A stretch of DNA of 46,947 nt. It comes from Eubacteriaceae bacterium (GTDB lineage: Bacteria > Bacillota > Clostridia > Eubacteriales > Eubacteriaceae). Positions 7,396-16,801 of the stretch are shown here, one piece after another. Made by a program: the position numbers and the translations under genes. The DNA lies in NCBI GenBank assembly GCA_016650045.1, contig JAENWK010000008.1, forward strand, positions 1 to 46,947. Direction: 5' to 3'. Positions within the stretch are counted from its first letter, which is position 1, and each line of letters opens with the position of its first letter. The notes under the pieces are model-generated. The model was not told the DNA's origin, did not search any database, and saw only the letters and a program-made list of their open reading frames with translations.

Positions 7396-8244
7396 TTAAA
7401 GACCCAGGCGTTTAATCAAATAGGGAATGGCTTGTTCAAAGCAGACACCGTATTTTTTTTCCTGATCCAGTTCCACGGTTTTGACAATGCATTCATGGAC
7501 ATAATCGACGGCGATCTGGGTGGCTTCATCCAAGGGAAAATCGCTTAATAGCGCAGATAGCAGAGTGCTTCCAAAAATATCCCCGGTTCCATGGAAAAGC
7601 CCTTCAATCCGATCATTGAAGGCATAGTGAATGACACCTGTTTCGGAATCATAGGTCGCGGCGCCCAGTTTGCTTTTGTCAAAGGAAACTCCGGTGAGGA
7701 CGACTTTTTTTGCGCCTAATTCAGCCAGGTTTTTTAACAGGGCTTCAATATGGGCCTGGTCATAACCTTCGGCAATGTAGGGCTTCTCTAGTAGAAAAGC
7801 TGCTTCGGTGAGGTTAGGCACAATAATATCGGCTTTGGCACAGAGCTTTTTCATTCCTATTGCCATTTCTGGCGAATAGACGGAGTACAGCTCGCCATTA
7901 TCAGCCATGACCGGGTCAACCAGAATGAGGTTATCATCGGTTCTAAAGGTGTCAAAGAGTTCGGCAACCAAATCAATTTGTTCAAATGAACCTAGGAATC
8001 CACTGTAGATGGCATCAAAACTGGCGTTAAGGGATTGCCAGTGCTCAGATATCGGGCGGATATCATCGGTTAAATCACGGTATGTGAAATTTTCAAAACC
8101 ACCGGTATGGGTTGATAAAACCGCGGTTGGCAACACACTGGTATTAAACCCGGCAGCCGAAATAATGGGTAGTGCCACGGTTAGGGAACAGCGACCAACA
8201 CAGGAAATATCATGTATGGCAACCACTCTTTTTTGTTTCTTCAT
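7396..8244 (-). CDS. pdxY: Pyridoxamine/pyridoxal kinase
   Basis: A 282-residue ribokinase-fold kinase that phosphorylates pyridoxal, pyridoxine or pyridoxamine to the 5'-phosphate in B6 salvage. The N terminus AIHDISCVGRCSLTVALPIISAAG (residues 9-32) and the THTGGFENFTYRDLT segment are typical of the PdxY/pyridoxamine-kinase group rather than ThiD. The anion-hole region LFHGTGDIFGSTLLSALL (about residues 216-233) holds the GTGD motif with the catalytic Asp. The ATG at 8244 follows AAGGAGTC on the minus strand. It is divergent from a MocR-type regulator with about 100 bases between, an arrangement that suggests control by PLP levels. Exact symbol (pdxY or pdxK) is uncertain. Confidence 0.88.
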   Translation of the reverse strand: MKKQKRVVAIHDISCVGRCSLTVALPIISAAGFNTSVLPTAVLSTHTGGFENFTYRDLTDDIRPISEHWQSLNASFDAIYSGFLGSFEQIDLVAELFDTFRTDDNLILVDPVMADNGELYSVYSPEMAIGMKKLCAKADIIVPNLTEAAFLLEKPYIAEGYDQAHIEALLKNLAELGAKKVVLTGVSFDKSKLGAATYDSETGVIHYAFNDRIEGLFHGTGDIFGSTLLSALLSDFPLDEATQIAVDYVHECIVKTVELDQEKKYGVCFEQAIPYLIKRLGL

Positions 8245-8347
8245 CTTAAGACTCCTTGATTTTTTAATGGATTTATTATATTATAAAACTGAACCTATTA
8301 AAAGCCTCAGTTTTTAATGAGACTTGGGGTTCAGCCAGGGAGGCAAT
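8245..8347. promoter_or_regulatory. Divergent pdxY/mocR control region
   Basis: AT-rich, with TATAAT-like boxes on the minus strand near 8273-8286. A perfect inverted heptamer CTGAACC (8289-8295) and GGTTCAG (8328-8334) flanks the segment next to the regulator start; it is a candidate operator, although MocR proteins often use direct repeats. RBS for pdxY is at about 8248-8254 and for the regulator at 8337-8342. Confidence 0.45.
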
Positions 8348-9745
8348 ATGATCACCATCCAGTTTAAAAATCAGGGCCAATCCCTCTATGAAGAAATATA
8401 TGAATTTATTAAAAGTGAAATACGGTTAGGACATATTAAGTTTAATGAAAAACTGCCGTCTAAGCGCGGTCTCGCCGCCCATTTGGCCGTCAGTGTTAAT
8501 ACCGTTGATTCGGCCTATGCTCAGCTGGTTGCGGAGGGTTATGTAGAAGCGATTCCTAAAAAAGGCTTTTTTGTCTGCCAAATTGATAAATATCTCCATG
8601 GTGAGGAACCAGCCGTTTTAGACAATAATTCTTCGAACAGCAGAGAAATTGAAGAAATTATCATTGATTTTTCGCCGAATGCCATTGATACAAAGCTCTT
8701 CCCCTATGATACTTTTCGAAAGATATTTAAGGCTACCTTTAGTGAATATGATTTAAATCTTTTAAAAAAACCCCATATTCAAGGGGATCTTGATTTAAGA
8801 AAATCATTGGTCACTCTTTTATATCGGTCGAGAGGGGTGACCTGTTCTGAGGATCAGATCATTATTGGTGCCGGAACTGATAATCTGCTTCAAATACTGG
8901 GTTTGATTTGGGGCCGTGATAAAGGCTTTGTATTTGAAAATCCGGTTTATTTAAAGGCCTATAAAATCGTTGAAAATATGGGCAATAAAGTCATTCCCAT
9001 TGATATTGACAAAAAGGGAATTCCCATTGAACCCTTGAAAAATCTTTCCAACATTGCCATTTATGTGACGCCTTCCCACCAATTTCCATTAGGAATAAGC
9101 ATGCCCATTGACCGGCGCATCAAGCTTCTTAATTTCGCAAATCAAGGTGAGGAAAATTATGTTATTGAAGATGACTACGATAGTGAATTTCGATACAATG
9201 AAAAACCGCTGCCATCGCTACAGAGCATTGATAAAAATGGGAAGGTGATTTATATTGGGACTTTTTCTAAATCCATTGCACCCTCCATACGCATTAGCTA
9301 TATGGTTTTGCCAAAACCTTTGCTAAAAATCTATTTGGAAATATCTGATGGCATTAGCTCACCGGTATCCAGTCTTGAACAGAAAATGATTGCCGAGTTC
9401 ATCGCCAGCGGGCATTTCGAAAAGCATATAAATAAAATGCGTAAAGTGTATAAAGAAAAAAGAATGGTTTTAATCAATACCCTTAATCAATTAGGGAAAA
9501 AGATTAAAGTCTCCGGTGAAAATGCCGGTCATCATCTGTTAATTCAATTAAAAACTGGTATGACTGAAAAAACCATGTGTGAGCGCGCCCTTGAATTAGG
9601 GGTGATGGTTTATCCAATCTCAACTTACTTCATTCATGGTGTTCCCAAAAAATATGAAAGTATGATACTGCTTGGCTATGGTTCTCTGACCTATGAAGAA
9701 ATTGACCAGGGAGTCTGTTTACTTAAAAAAGCCTGGGGATTGTAA
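8348..9745 (+). CDS. MocR-family (GntR-aminotransferase) regulator, PdxR-like
   Basis: A 465-residue fusion of a GntR winged helix (residues about 8-75; SLYEEIYEFIKSEI and LPSKRGLAAHLAVSVNTVDSAYAQL) to a class I aminotransferase-like domain (about 105-465). The PLP-lysine motif is YIGTFSKSIAPSIRISYMV. Proteins of this type use bound PLP as a signal; PdxR members control B6 synthesis or salvage. Start chosen at ATG 8348 because GGGAGG lies just upstream and the GntR domain begins directly; an in-frame upstream codon at 8324 lacks such a site. Its divergence from pyridoxamine kinase supports a PdxR-like role, which is inference. Confidence 0.88.
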   Translation: MITIQFKNQGQSLYEEIYEFIKSEIRLGHIKFNEKLPSKRGLAAHLAVSVNTVDSAYAQLVAEGYVEAIPKKGFFVCQIDKYLHGEEPAVLDNNSSNSREIEEIIIDFSPNAIDTKLFPYDTFRKIFKATFSEYDLNLLKKPHIQGDLDLRKSLVTLLYRSRGVTCSEDQIIIGAGTDNLLQILGLIWGRDKGFVFENPVYLKAYKIVENMGNKVIPIDIDKKGIPIEPLKNLSNIAIYVTPSHQFPLGISMPIDRRIKLLNFANQGEENYVIEDDYDSEFRYNEKPLPSLQSIDKNGKVIYIGTFSKSIAPSIRISYMVLPKPLLKIYLEISDGISSPVSSLEQKMIAEFIASGHFEKHINKMRKVYKEKRMVLINTLNQLGKKIKVSGENAGHHLLIQLKTGMTEKTMCERALELGVMVYPISTYFIHGVPKKYESMILLGYGSLTYEEIDQGVCLLKKAWGL

Positions 9746-9874
9746 AAAAAGAGATGTGAATAATCAGCCGGCAGACGGTTAAGAGAATCGATCAGCGCTC
9801 TCACTATTTGAAACTGTTCATTATGTATGATAAGCTAATAATATAAATACGAAAGATAAAAGGAGATTTAATAA

Positions 9875-10906
9875 ATGTGGATAGACCTCAGAAGTGATAC
9901 TGTGACCCAGCCAACAGAAGCCATGCGTCAGGCAATGGCTCATGCAGAAGTAGGCGATGATGTCTACGGTGATGACCCTACAGTAAACCAATTGGAAAAA
10001 TTGACAAGTGATCTGTTTGGTAAAGAAGCAGCACTTTTTGTGCCATCCGGCACTTTCGGCAACCAATTAGCTATTATGACCCACACTCAGCGAGGTGACG
10101 AAATTTTGCTGGGAGATGACTGCCATATTCTCATGCACGAGGTTGGCGGAGCCGCAGTACTCTCCGGTGTTCAAACCCGGACGTTTCCAACAAATTCTGG
10201 GCATATAGACATCGAAAAACTCAAGCGGATGATCCGTGGCGACGATATCCACTTCCCTGCCACCGGACTGATCTGTATGGAAAATGCACAATCATCCGGA
10301 GCTGTTGTCTCATTGGAAGACATGCAATCCGTGTACCGTCACGCACAGTCCAAGCATGTCCCTGTTCATATTGATGGTGCCCGGATTTTCAATGCGGGTA
10401 TTGCTCTTGGTGTTGATGTGAAAGAAATTGCAGCCTGTGGCGACTCCGTGAATGTCTGCCTTTCCAAAGGTTTATGTGCACCGGTTGGATCCATGCTGGT
10501 CGGTACCAGCGACTTTATACACAGAGCCCGAAAAAACAGGAAATTAATGGGCGGAGGGCTTCGACAGGCCGGAATTCTTGCAGCCGCCGGAATCCTTGCC
10601 TTAACTGAAATGGTATCCAGACTGGGTGACGATCATAAAAATGCCCGTTATCTGGCTGCTCGCCTTGAAGAAATAGAATCATGCCATGTGGATTGCAATC
10701 GTTTGGCAATCAATATGGTATTTTTCACACTGCCGGAATCAGTCATCGGTGAATCCGCTCTTATTGAAAGTCTGGCATCTATGAAGATTCGAATAAATGG
10801 TCAAGAGGACGGTGAGTACCGCTTTGTCACCAACTATGGAGTAACCGTTGATGACATAGACCGCGTCGTAACAACCATGAAAAACAGTATCGCCAATTGC
10901 TTTTAG
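9875..10906 (+). CDS. ltaE: Low-specificity L-threonine aldolase
   Basis: A 343-residue fold-type I PLP enzyme that splits threonine or allo-threonine to glycine and acetaldehyde. The N terminus [19 protein letters not shown] (residues 3-21) and [15 protein letters not shown] are family signatures; the PLP lysine is Lys198 in CLSKGLCAP, and the Asp of [10 protein letters not shown] (about residue 167) binds the cofactor. Length is typical. AAAGGAGA precedes the ATG. It follows the MocR regulator with a 129-base gap, so it probably has its own promoter, yet it is another PLP-dependent step beside the B6 genes and could be under the same control. Confidence 0.92.
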   Translation: MWIDLRSDTVTQPTEAMRQAMAHAEVGDDVYGDDPTVNQLEKLTSDLFGKEAALFVPSGTFGNQLAIMTHTQRGDEILLGDDCHILMHEVGGAAVLSGVQTRTFPTNSGHIDIEKLKRMIRGDDIHFPATGLICMENAQSSGAVVSLEDMQSVYRHAQSKHVPVHIDGARIFNAGIALGVDVKEIAACGDSVNVCLSKGLCAPVGSMLVGTSDFIHRARKNRKLMGGGLRQAGILAAAGILALTEMVSRLGDDHKNARYLAARLEEIESCHVDCNRLAINMVFFTLPESVIGESALIESLASMKIRINGQEDGEYRFVTNYGVTVDDIDRVVTTMKNSIANCF

Positions 10907-11212
10907 GATTTTTATTCCGATGTTGAAACCGCACTCCAGATTCAGGAAGGTCCGTACCTGCAATTTTTTTGTGGTTTTGGTGAATACATTGATGCACCAT
11001 CGCATTGTCAATTGTTGTTTTGAACCTGCGTAAGGTTCTTTACGCCCATTTTAGTTTTTAATGCCCAAATCGGGCATCGAATGGCTTTTCCGAAAATTGG
11101 TAACGATTCAGTAGGCATTAATTAGCCGAAGATATGGTATAATAATCAATTGGAATAGAAAAATCAGTTGCGGACTGATTTAAATATAGAAAATATAGAA
11201 CATGAGGTTAAA
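10907..11212 (+). other. Intergenic region upstream of the U32 gene
   Basis: No gene is supported. It contains two small hairpins (GCGTAA/TTACGC around 11029-11046 and TGCCC/GGGCA around 11061-11075, the latter followed by GGCTTTT, a weak terminator candidate) and an extended -10 promoter, TGGTATAAT at 11135-11143, that would start transcription near 11150 for the U32 gene. Confidence 0.45.
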
Positions 11213-13684
11213 ATGAACAGAAAACCAGAAATACTTGCACCGGCCGGAACCATGGAGTCGATTATCGCTGCCATTAACGGAGGTGCTGATGCGGTTTATT
11301 TGGGGGGGAAAGCTTTTAATGCCCGTCAAAATGCCGGAAATATGACAGAAGAAGAAATCACAACCGCGGTAGCATTATGTCACAGCCATCATGTGAAGGT
11401 TTATGTTACCCTGAATACTTTAATAAAAAACAGTGAGTTATCGGCACTGGTTGAGTCCCTGAATTTTTTAAAGAATCTTAATGTGGATGGGCTGATTGTC
11501 CAGGACATCGGGGTTATTTATCTCATCCAAAAATATTTTCCGGAGTTTAAACTTCAAACCAGTACCCAGGCATCGATTTATGGCCTGGAAGGGGTGTTGT
11601 TTTTCGAAAATCTTGGGTTTTCAAGAGTTGTGCTGCCACGGGAAATGCCACTGACCGAAGTGGCGGAAATCAAAAAACAATCCAACGTCGATTTAAAAAT
11701 ATTCTGTCATGGCGCTTTGTGCTATGCTTATTCCGGTCAGTGTCTGTTAAGCAGTATGATCGGCGGCCGAAGCGGCAACCGCGGTCTATGTGCCCAGCCC
11801 TGTCGAAAAACCTACGAACTTTTGGATAACGACGGCAATTTCTATGGATCCGGCTATCTTTTAAGTCCCAAGGATCTTAATACTTTAGATGATATAAAAG
11901 CCATTGTTGATTCAGGGGTGGACTCTTTAAAAATTGAAGGCCGCATGAAAACTCCGGAATACGTCTATGGGATCACCCGAGCGTACCGAGAAAAAATCGA
12001 CCAGGCCGGTGGCGAAAAAGTTAAAGAAACCATGGATAAACAGGCGGTCATGCAAGTGTTTAACCGGGATTTTACACGGGGGCACTTGTTCAATGAACCC
12101 GCTCTCTTAAATACCCAGGTTGGAAAAAACCGCGGCACTTTAATTGGTAAGGTTATTGTCATGCCTGAATCAGGTTACACCGGAAAGCATCGGGAGTATC
12201 AGCATTTGCCCATTGCCCTCAATGAAGGGGCAACCCTGGCATTGGGAGATGGATTATCTTTTGGTGAGGATGGCAATATCGGAGCAAAAGTGGATGCGAT
12301 TTTCACGTTGGATGGCAAGCGTCTGGAAAAGGGACTTGGTCAGGTGGCCATTCCTTGTCGCCATGGGATTCGACCGAATACCCTGGTTTATAAAAATTCG
12401 GATAAGGTGTTAATGGATCGTCTGAAAAAAGAGGGCTCACAGTCAGTTGCATTGCCTGATATGGCCGTTGATTTTAAAGTGACGATTAAAGCTGGGAAAT
12501 CAGCGGAGATTAAGGCCACCGCAAATGGGCTTGAAGCGCAATACCACTCTGAATTTATACCGGAAGCACCCCTTCGAAATTCATTGGAAGCATCCATGGT
12601 GGCAGAACAGCTTTCACGACTGGGAGAAACGGACTTTGTTCTGGGCGAAATTCAAATTGATTTGGACCCGAATTTATTTTTAACAAGAGGACAATTAAAT
12701 TCTCTGCGAAAAGAAGTCATGAAAGTCCTTGAAGAAAAATTAAAAAACAATGCCAAAAAAGAAGTTGTGTCATTGACCGTGGTTCCTTTGGAAATGGAAT
12801 TAAAGAATGTTCAGGAAAATGCTTTCGAAAAAGACGAGAAAAAACGACTTTCTGTTGAATTTACAGAAATGCCGTCGGAAGAATTTCTATTGGAATTGAA
12901 AGATCTGGGAGTTGATGAGATTGTCCTTCCGATAAATGTCCAGCATCCACTGGAAATGGCAGCTTTTGCCAAGGACCAGGGTTTTGCTGTGTTGCTGACA
13001 CTGCCAAGAATTATGGATATGGATTACTCCAAAAAGTTTCGGGCTCTTTCAGATGAAGGAATATTTAATGGCGCCGCCATCGATGGATTGCTCATTGGAA
13101 ATTATGAAGCTTTGAATATTTGTAAAGATCAGCCAATTTATTTACAAGCGGATCAGGCATTTAATATTTTCAATACCCTCGCCACCAGGGCTTTGAAAAA
13201 TTGGGGAGTGTCTTCCGGGGTATTATCACCGGAACTTGATGGGGAAGAACTTAAGGTTCTTTCAGAAAATTCAGCCCTTGAAACAGTGCTGCCGGTTTAC
13301 GGTGCCCAGGAGCTTATGTTGAGCAAGAAATGTATTTTTGATTGTCAGGATTGCCTGGAGAAAAAAGAAGGCAGCACCGGACTTTGTCACAGGAAAATGA
13401 CTGGGGATTTAGTGGATGAACGAAGACAGTCTTTTCCGGTTCGCAGAGATGCCCAGGGAACCACCCACATTTATAATGGGGCCACACTTTTTTTGCGGGA
13501 AGAGATCTTAGCGCTTTCGGGCATTGGAACCTGGCGGATATATCACCGAAATGAAAGCCTGGAAACACTGAAAACCGTGATTGGCTATTACAGTCAGGAA
13601 ATTTATGAAAAGAAATGGGGCCTTCCTCAAGGGCTTGGTACCGAAGGCACCACCCGCGGAAGTTTTAAACGAGGAGTGAAATAA
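11213..13684 (+). CDS. U32 family peptidase with DUF3656, RlhA-like
   Basis: An 823-residue protein with the peptidase U32 N-terminal domain (about residues 1-400) and a long C-terminal part of the DUF3656 type. Signature cysteines sit in the segment from FCHGALC to CAQPCRK: Cys170, Cys177, Cys193 and Cys197, consistent with an Fe-S cluster. Members with this architecture include E. coli RlhA, which hydroxylates C2501 of 23S rRNA; other U32 proteins (TrhP) hydroxylate tRNA U34. Peptidase activity is not expected. Start chosen at ATG 11213 with GAGGT upstream; an earlier TTG in frame (11168) has no site. It is 3 bases from mutS2, so the two are likely co-transcribed. Substrate is inferred. Confidence 0.85.
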   Translation: MNRKPEILAPAGTMESIIAAINGGADAVYLGGKAFNARQNAGNMTEEEITTAVALCHSHHVKVYVTLNTLIKNSELSALVESLNFLKNLNVDGLIVQDIGVIYLIQKYFPEFKLQTSTQASIYGLEGVLFFENLGFSRVVLPREMPLTEVAEIKKQSNVDLKIFCHGALCYAYSGQCLLSSMIGGRSGNRGLCAQPCRKTYELLDNDGNFYGSGYLLSPKDLNTLDDIKAIVDSGVDSLKIEGRMKTPEYVYGITRAYREKIDQAGGEKVKETMDKQAVMQVFNRDFTRGHLFNEPALLNTQVGKNRGTLIGKVIVMPESGYTGKHREYQHLPIALNEGATLALGDGLSFGEDGNIGAKVDAIFTLDGKRLEKGLGQVAIPCRHGIRPNTLVYKNSDKVLMDRLKKEGSQSVALPDMAVDFKVTIKAGKSAEIKATANGLEAQYHSEFIPEAPLRNSLEASMVAEQLSRLGETDFVLGEIQIDLDPNLFLTRGQLNSLRKEVMKVLEEKLKNNAKKEVVSLTVVPLEMELKNVQENAFEKDEKKRLSVEFTEMPSEEFLLELKDLGVDEIVLPINVQHPLEMAAFAKDQGFAVLLTLPRIMDMDYSKKFRALSDEGIFNGAAIDGLLIGNYEALNICKDQPIYLQADQAFNIFNTLATRALKNWGVSSGVLSPELDGEELKVLSENSALETVLPVYGAQELMLSKKCIFDCQDCLEKKEGSTGLCHRKMTGDLVDERRQSFPVRRDAQGTTHIYNGATLFLREEILALSGIGTWRIYHRNESLETLKTVIGYYSQEIYEKKWGLPQGLGTEGTTRGSFKRGVK

Positions 13685-13687
13685 TTA

Positions 13688-16057
13688 ATGGATCAACGTA
13701 GTCTGAAGGTCTTGGAATATGATAAAATTTTAACAAGTTTGAGAGAACGCTGTGTTACCCAGGGCGGAAAAATTATGGCCGGGGAACTTGTTCCGGTTGA
13801 GACCCTGAATGGCGTCAATCGGGCCCTTGAATTTACAGATGAAAGCCTGGGAATGATTCTGCGTAACGGACGTCCGCCATTATCGGATGTGGTAAATACC
13901 AGTGATTATGTAAAACGGGCGTCGATTGGATCCATGCTTTCCATGAAGGAACTCCTTGCTATTGGCACCCTGCTTCGCATTGCCAGGGATATGGAAAACT
14001 ATTTTAAAGCTGACACCCAAAAGCTTGAGTTGGTTTTACTTACAGAACTTTTTTCGGTCCTTAAAATTTGCGAGGAACTTGAAAAGGAAATCACTCGTAA
14101 AATTATCGGGCCTGAAGAAATTGCGGACAATGCGTCCAGAGAGCTGGCCCGAATCCGTCGTGAAATGCAATTTAAAAACAACCGCATCAGTGAAAAACTG
14201 AGTCATATGGTAAGCTCCACCGCCTATGAAAAATATCTCCAGGAGAAAATTGTGACCATTCGAAATAACCGATATGTTATTCCGGTGAAGCAGGAATACC
14301 GAAACCAGGTGCCGGGAATTGTTCTGGATAAATCCGCCAGCGGGGCTACCCTGTTCATTGAACCTATGGCCGTGGTTGAACTTAATAATGACATTAAAAT
14401 ATTGATTGTCGAAGAGGAACAGGAAATTGTTCGAATTCTCAAAGATTTAACGCAAAAGGTGGCCGATAACCGTGAGGATATTATCTGCAATTATGATGTT
14501 CTGGTAGAACTCGATTTCCACTTTGCCAAGGGCAAATACGGTTTGGATATTAATGGGGTTAAAGTCGATATCTGCCGGGACGGGAAAATTCAATTACTGC
14601 GTGCCAAGCATCCCCTTATTCCGGTGGATCAGGTCGTGGCTTCGGATATTATTTTTGATGAAGCCATTGATACCATGGTGATTACCGGCCCGAATACCGG
14701 GGGGAAAACCGTTTGTCTTAAAACCATGGGGTTACTGAATCTCATGGTGCAGTCCGGGATTTTCATTCCGGTGAGAGAGGGAAGTCAAACCCGGATTTTC
14801 AATGATATTTTTGCGGATATCGGCGATGAGCAAAGTATTGAGCAGAGCCTCAGTACGTTTTCTTCGCACATGACGAATATTGTTGAGATTATTGAAAAAG
14901 CTGACGAAAACAGCTTAGTGCTTTTTGATGAGTTGGGTGCCGGCACGGATCCCACCGAAGGGGCGGCTTTGGCCATAGCCATTTTAGAAACGCTGCATCA
15001 GCGAAAGGTCACCAGCGTGTCCACCACTCATTACAGTGAACTCAAAGAATTTGCTTTGGTCACGCCTGGCGTGGTGAACGCCAGTGTGGAATTTGATGTC
15101 AAAACCCTAAGGCCTACCTATCGCTTGCTGATTGGGGTTCCTGGTAAATCCAACGCCTTTGAAATTGCCAAACGTCTGGGTTTAAGGGATGATATTATTG
15201 AAAAATCCCGGGAACTCATTAAAAACGAAGCCATTCGCTTTGAAGAAACCCTGATTAAAATCGATGAAAAACGGCGTCGCACCGAAGCAGAGCATGATGC
15301 CATTATTCGGCTGAAACAACAAACCGAGGCGATGAAACTCGATATGGATCGTGAACGTGAACGTTTTGGCATCGAAAAGGAAGAACTCAATCGAAAAGCC
15401 CAGGAAGAAGCTTTGAAAATCGTCCAGAAAACCCGGGTGGAAACCGAAGAAATTTACCGGGAAATCCGAACCATTCAGGAAACCATGACCAGTGGGATTA
15501 AGGATAATAAAGAACTTGAGGCCATTCGCAAGCGCATTAAGGATAAAGAAAAAAATATTTACAATTTTGGTAATGTTCCCCGGGATTATAGCACCCAGAG
15601 TCTGGATATTGATGACCTGACCATTGGCATGAAAGTTTATGTCAAAAGTCTGCGCAGAGAAGGGGTCGTTATTAAGATCTTAACCAATGATAATAAAGCC
15701 ATGGTTGAATCGGGTATGATTAAACTCAATGTCGATGTCGGGGATCTTACCCCGTCAACGGCCATAGCGAAACCCGAGGAAAAAATGGTGACCTACAAAA
15801 AAATTGACCGTCACGTGATGAATACAAAACTGGATTTGCGCGGGAAAAATGGCGAAGAATCTTTGTTTCTGGTTGAAAAAATGCTGGGAGATGCCATGCT
15901 TTCCGGGAATAAACAGATCATGATTGTCCATGGCAAAGGCACCGGAAAGCTGCGCCAGATTATTCATGAATACCTTAAGGGAAATCCCTTAATCGAGGAT
16001 TTCAGGTTAGGCGCCATGAATGAAGGCGGTTCCGGCGTCACCATCGTCAATTTATAA
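13688..16057 (+). CDS. mutS2: Endonuclease/ribosome-rescue ATPase MutS2
   Basis: A 789-residue MutS paralog lacking the mismatch-recognition domain. Seen: core and clamp helices (about 1-300), ATPase domain with Walker A GPNTGGKT (334-341) and Walker B LVLFDELGAGTDP (about 412-424), a long Arg/Glu-rich coiled coil (about 510-640), a KOW-like region and the C-terminal Smr domain starting at LDLRGKNGEE (715-724) with the HGKGTGKLR motif. The family suppresses homologous recombination in some bacteria and, in Bacillus, splits collided ribosomes. Length is standard. ATG follows the U32 stop by 3 bases. A long palindrome (16072-16173) lies just behind the stop. Confidence 0.96.
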   Translation: MDQRSLKVLEYDKILTSLRERCVTQGGKIMAGELVPVETLNGVNRALEFTDESLGMILRNGRPPLSDVVNTSDYVKRASIGSMLSMKELLAIGTLLRIARDMENYFKADTQKLELVLLTELFSVLKICEELEKEITRKIIGPEEIADNASRELARIRREMQFKNNRISEKLSHMVSSTAYEKYLQEKIVTIRNNRYVIPVKQEYRNQVPGIVLDKSASGATLFIEPMAVVELNNDIKILIVEEEQEIVRILKDLTQKVADNREDIICNYDVLVELDFHFAKGKYGLDINGVKVDICRDGKIQLLRAKHPLIPVDQVVASDIIFDEAIDTMVITGPNTGGKTVCLKTMGLLNLMVQSGIFIPVREGSQTRIFNDIFADIGDEQSIEQSLSTFSSHMTNIVEIIEKADENSLVLFDELGAGTDPTEGAALAIAILETLHQRKVTSVSTTHYSELKEFALVTPGVVNASVEFDVKTLRPTYRLLIGVPGKSNAFEIAKRLGLRDDIIEKSRELIKNEAIRFEETLIKIDEKRRRTEAEHDAIIRLKQQTEAMKLDMDRERERFGIEKEELNRKAQEEALKIVQKTRVETEEIYREIRTIQETMTSGIKDNKELEAIRKRIKDKEKNIYNFGNVPRDYSTQSLDIDDLTIGMKVYVKSLRREGVVIKILTNDNKAMVESGMIKLNVDVGDLTPSTAIAKPEEKMVTYKKIDRHVMNTKLDLRGKNGEESLFLVEKMLGDAMLSGNKQIMIVHGKGTGKLRQIIHEYLKGNPLIEDFRLGAMNEGGSGVTIVNL

Positions 16058-16071
16058 GGTCGCTGCCGTGT

Positions 16072-16173
16072 CATTGCCGGACAATTATTTATCTTTGTGT
16101 GCTGCGAGATCGGACAGGCTGCCGCCTGTTCGCCACGATGCACACAATTAGATCAAATAATTGTCCGGCAATG
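16072..16173. repeat. Long nested palindrome between mutS2 and dcd
   Basis: Outer arms of 19 bases are perfectly complementary: CATTGCCGGACAATTATTT (16072-16090) and its reverse complement (16155-16173). Inside, TGTGTGC (16096-16102) pairs with GCACACA (16140-16146), and the centre GGACAGGC/GCCTGTTC forms a third stem. The whole could fold as one 100-base hairpin. No T run follows, so it is not a simple terminator. Confidence 0.85.
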
Positions 16174-16217
16174 CCCGATGACGTTCATTAAAAATAAAGA
16201 AAAATTTGGAGGAACCC

Positions 16218-16751
16218 ATGATATTATCGGATAAAACCATTTACAAATATTTAGAAAGTGGCGAACTCGTCATTGACCCCATGGAAAAAGGTCAGGTCCA
16301 ACCGGCATCGGTGGATATTCGTTTAGGTTCAAGTTTTTTGAAATTAGACGAAAACAGTTTTGAAGCTATGACCCTTACGGATGAAATTAAGTACATATCC
16401 ATACAGGCCAATGAAATCATCATTCCATCGAATTCATTTTTATTGGCTACAACCATGGAATACATTAAACTTCCCCGTAATCTCACCGCTTTTGTTGAAG
16501 GGCGCAGTTCCATCGGCCGCATGGGTTTATTTATTCAAAATGCAGGCTGGGTTGACCCCGGTTTTGAAGGGGAAATTACCCTTGAACTATACAATGCCAA
16601 TCGTTTGCCCATTAAGCTTGAAACCGGTCGACGGATTTGTCAACTGGTTTTCGCTCAAATGGATGAAGAAGCCCTTAATCCCTACCAGGGTAAATACCAG
16701 GGCCAACGCTCTGCCGTAGGAAGCCGTATTTTTATGGATGATGAATGTTAA
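16218..16751 (+). CDS. dcd: dCTP deaminase
   Basis: A 177-residue trimeric enzyme that deaminates dCTP toward dUMP/dUTP for thymidylate synthesis. Family signatures: VQPASVDIRLGSSF (about residues 26-39), FVEGRSSIGRMGL (about 93-105) with the catalytic-site Ser and Arg, GWVDPGFEGEITLELYN (about 111-127, containing the catalytic Glu), and the C-terminal KYQGQRSAVGSR. The GWxDxGFxGxITLE pattern is close to bifunctional Dcd-Dut enzymes, which release dUMP directly; sequence reading cannot settle mono- versus bifunctional. Start at ATG 16218, right after TTGGAGGA. The next gene begins 50 bases later. Confidence 0.92.
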   Translation: MILSDKTIYKYLESGELVIDPMEKGQVQPASVDIRLGSSFLKLDENSFEAMTLTDEIKYISIQANEIIIPSNSFLLATTMEYIKLPRNLTAFVEGRSSIGRMGLFIQNAGWVDPGFEGEITLELYNANRLPIKLETGRRICQLVFAQMDEEALNPYQGKYQGQRSAVGSRIFMDDEC

Positions 16752-16801
16752 TTTTAGTGTTAAAAAAATCTTGACCTCAAGGAGTGAAGGAACCAAATAT
16801 A

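Noticed and set aside
11168-11212. Extended N terminus for the U32 protein from a TTG at 11168
   Set aside because: No ribosome binding site there, and the family's conserved region begins after the ATG at 11213.
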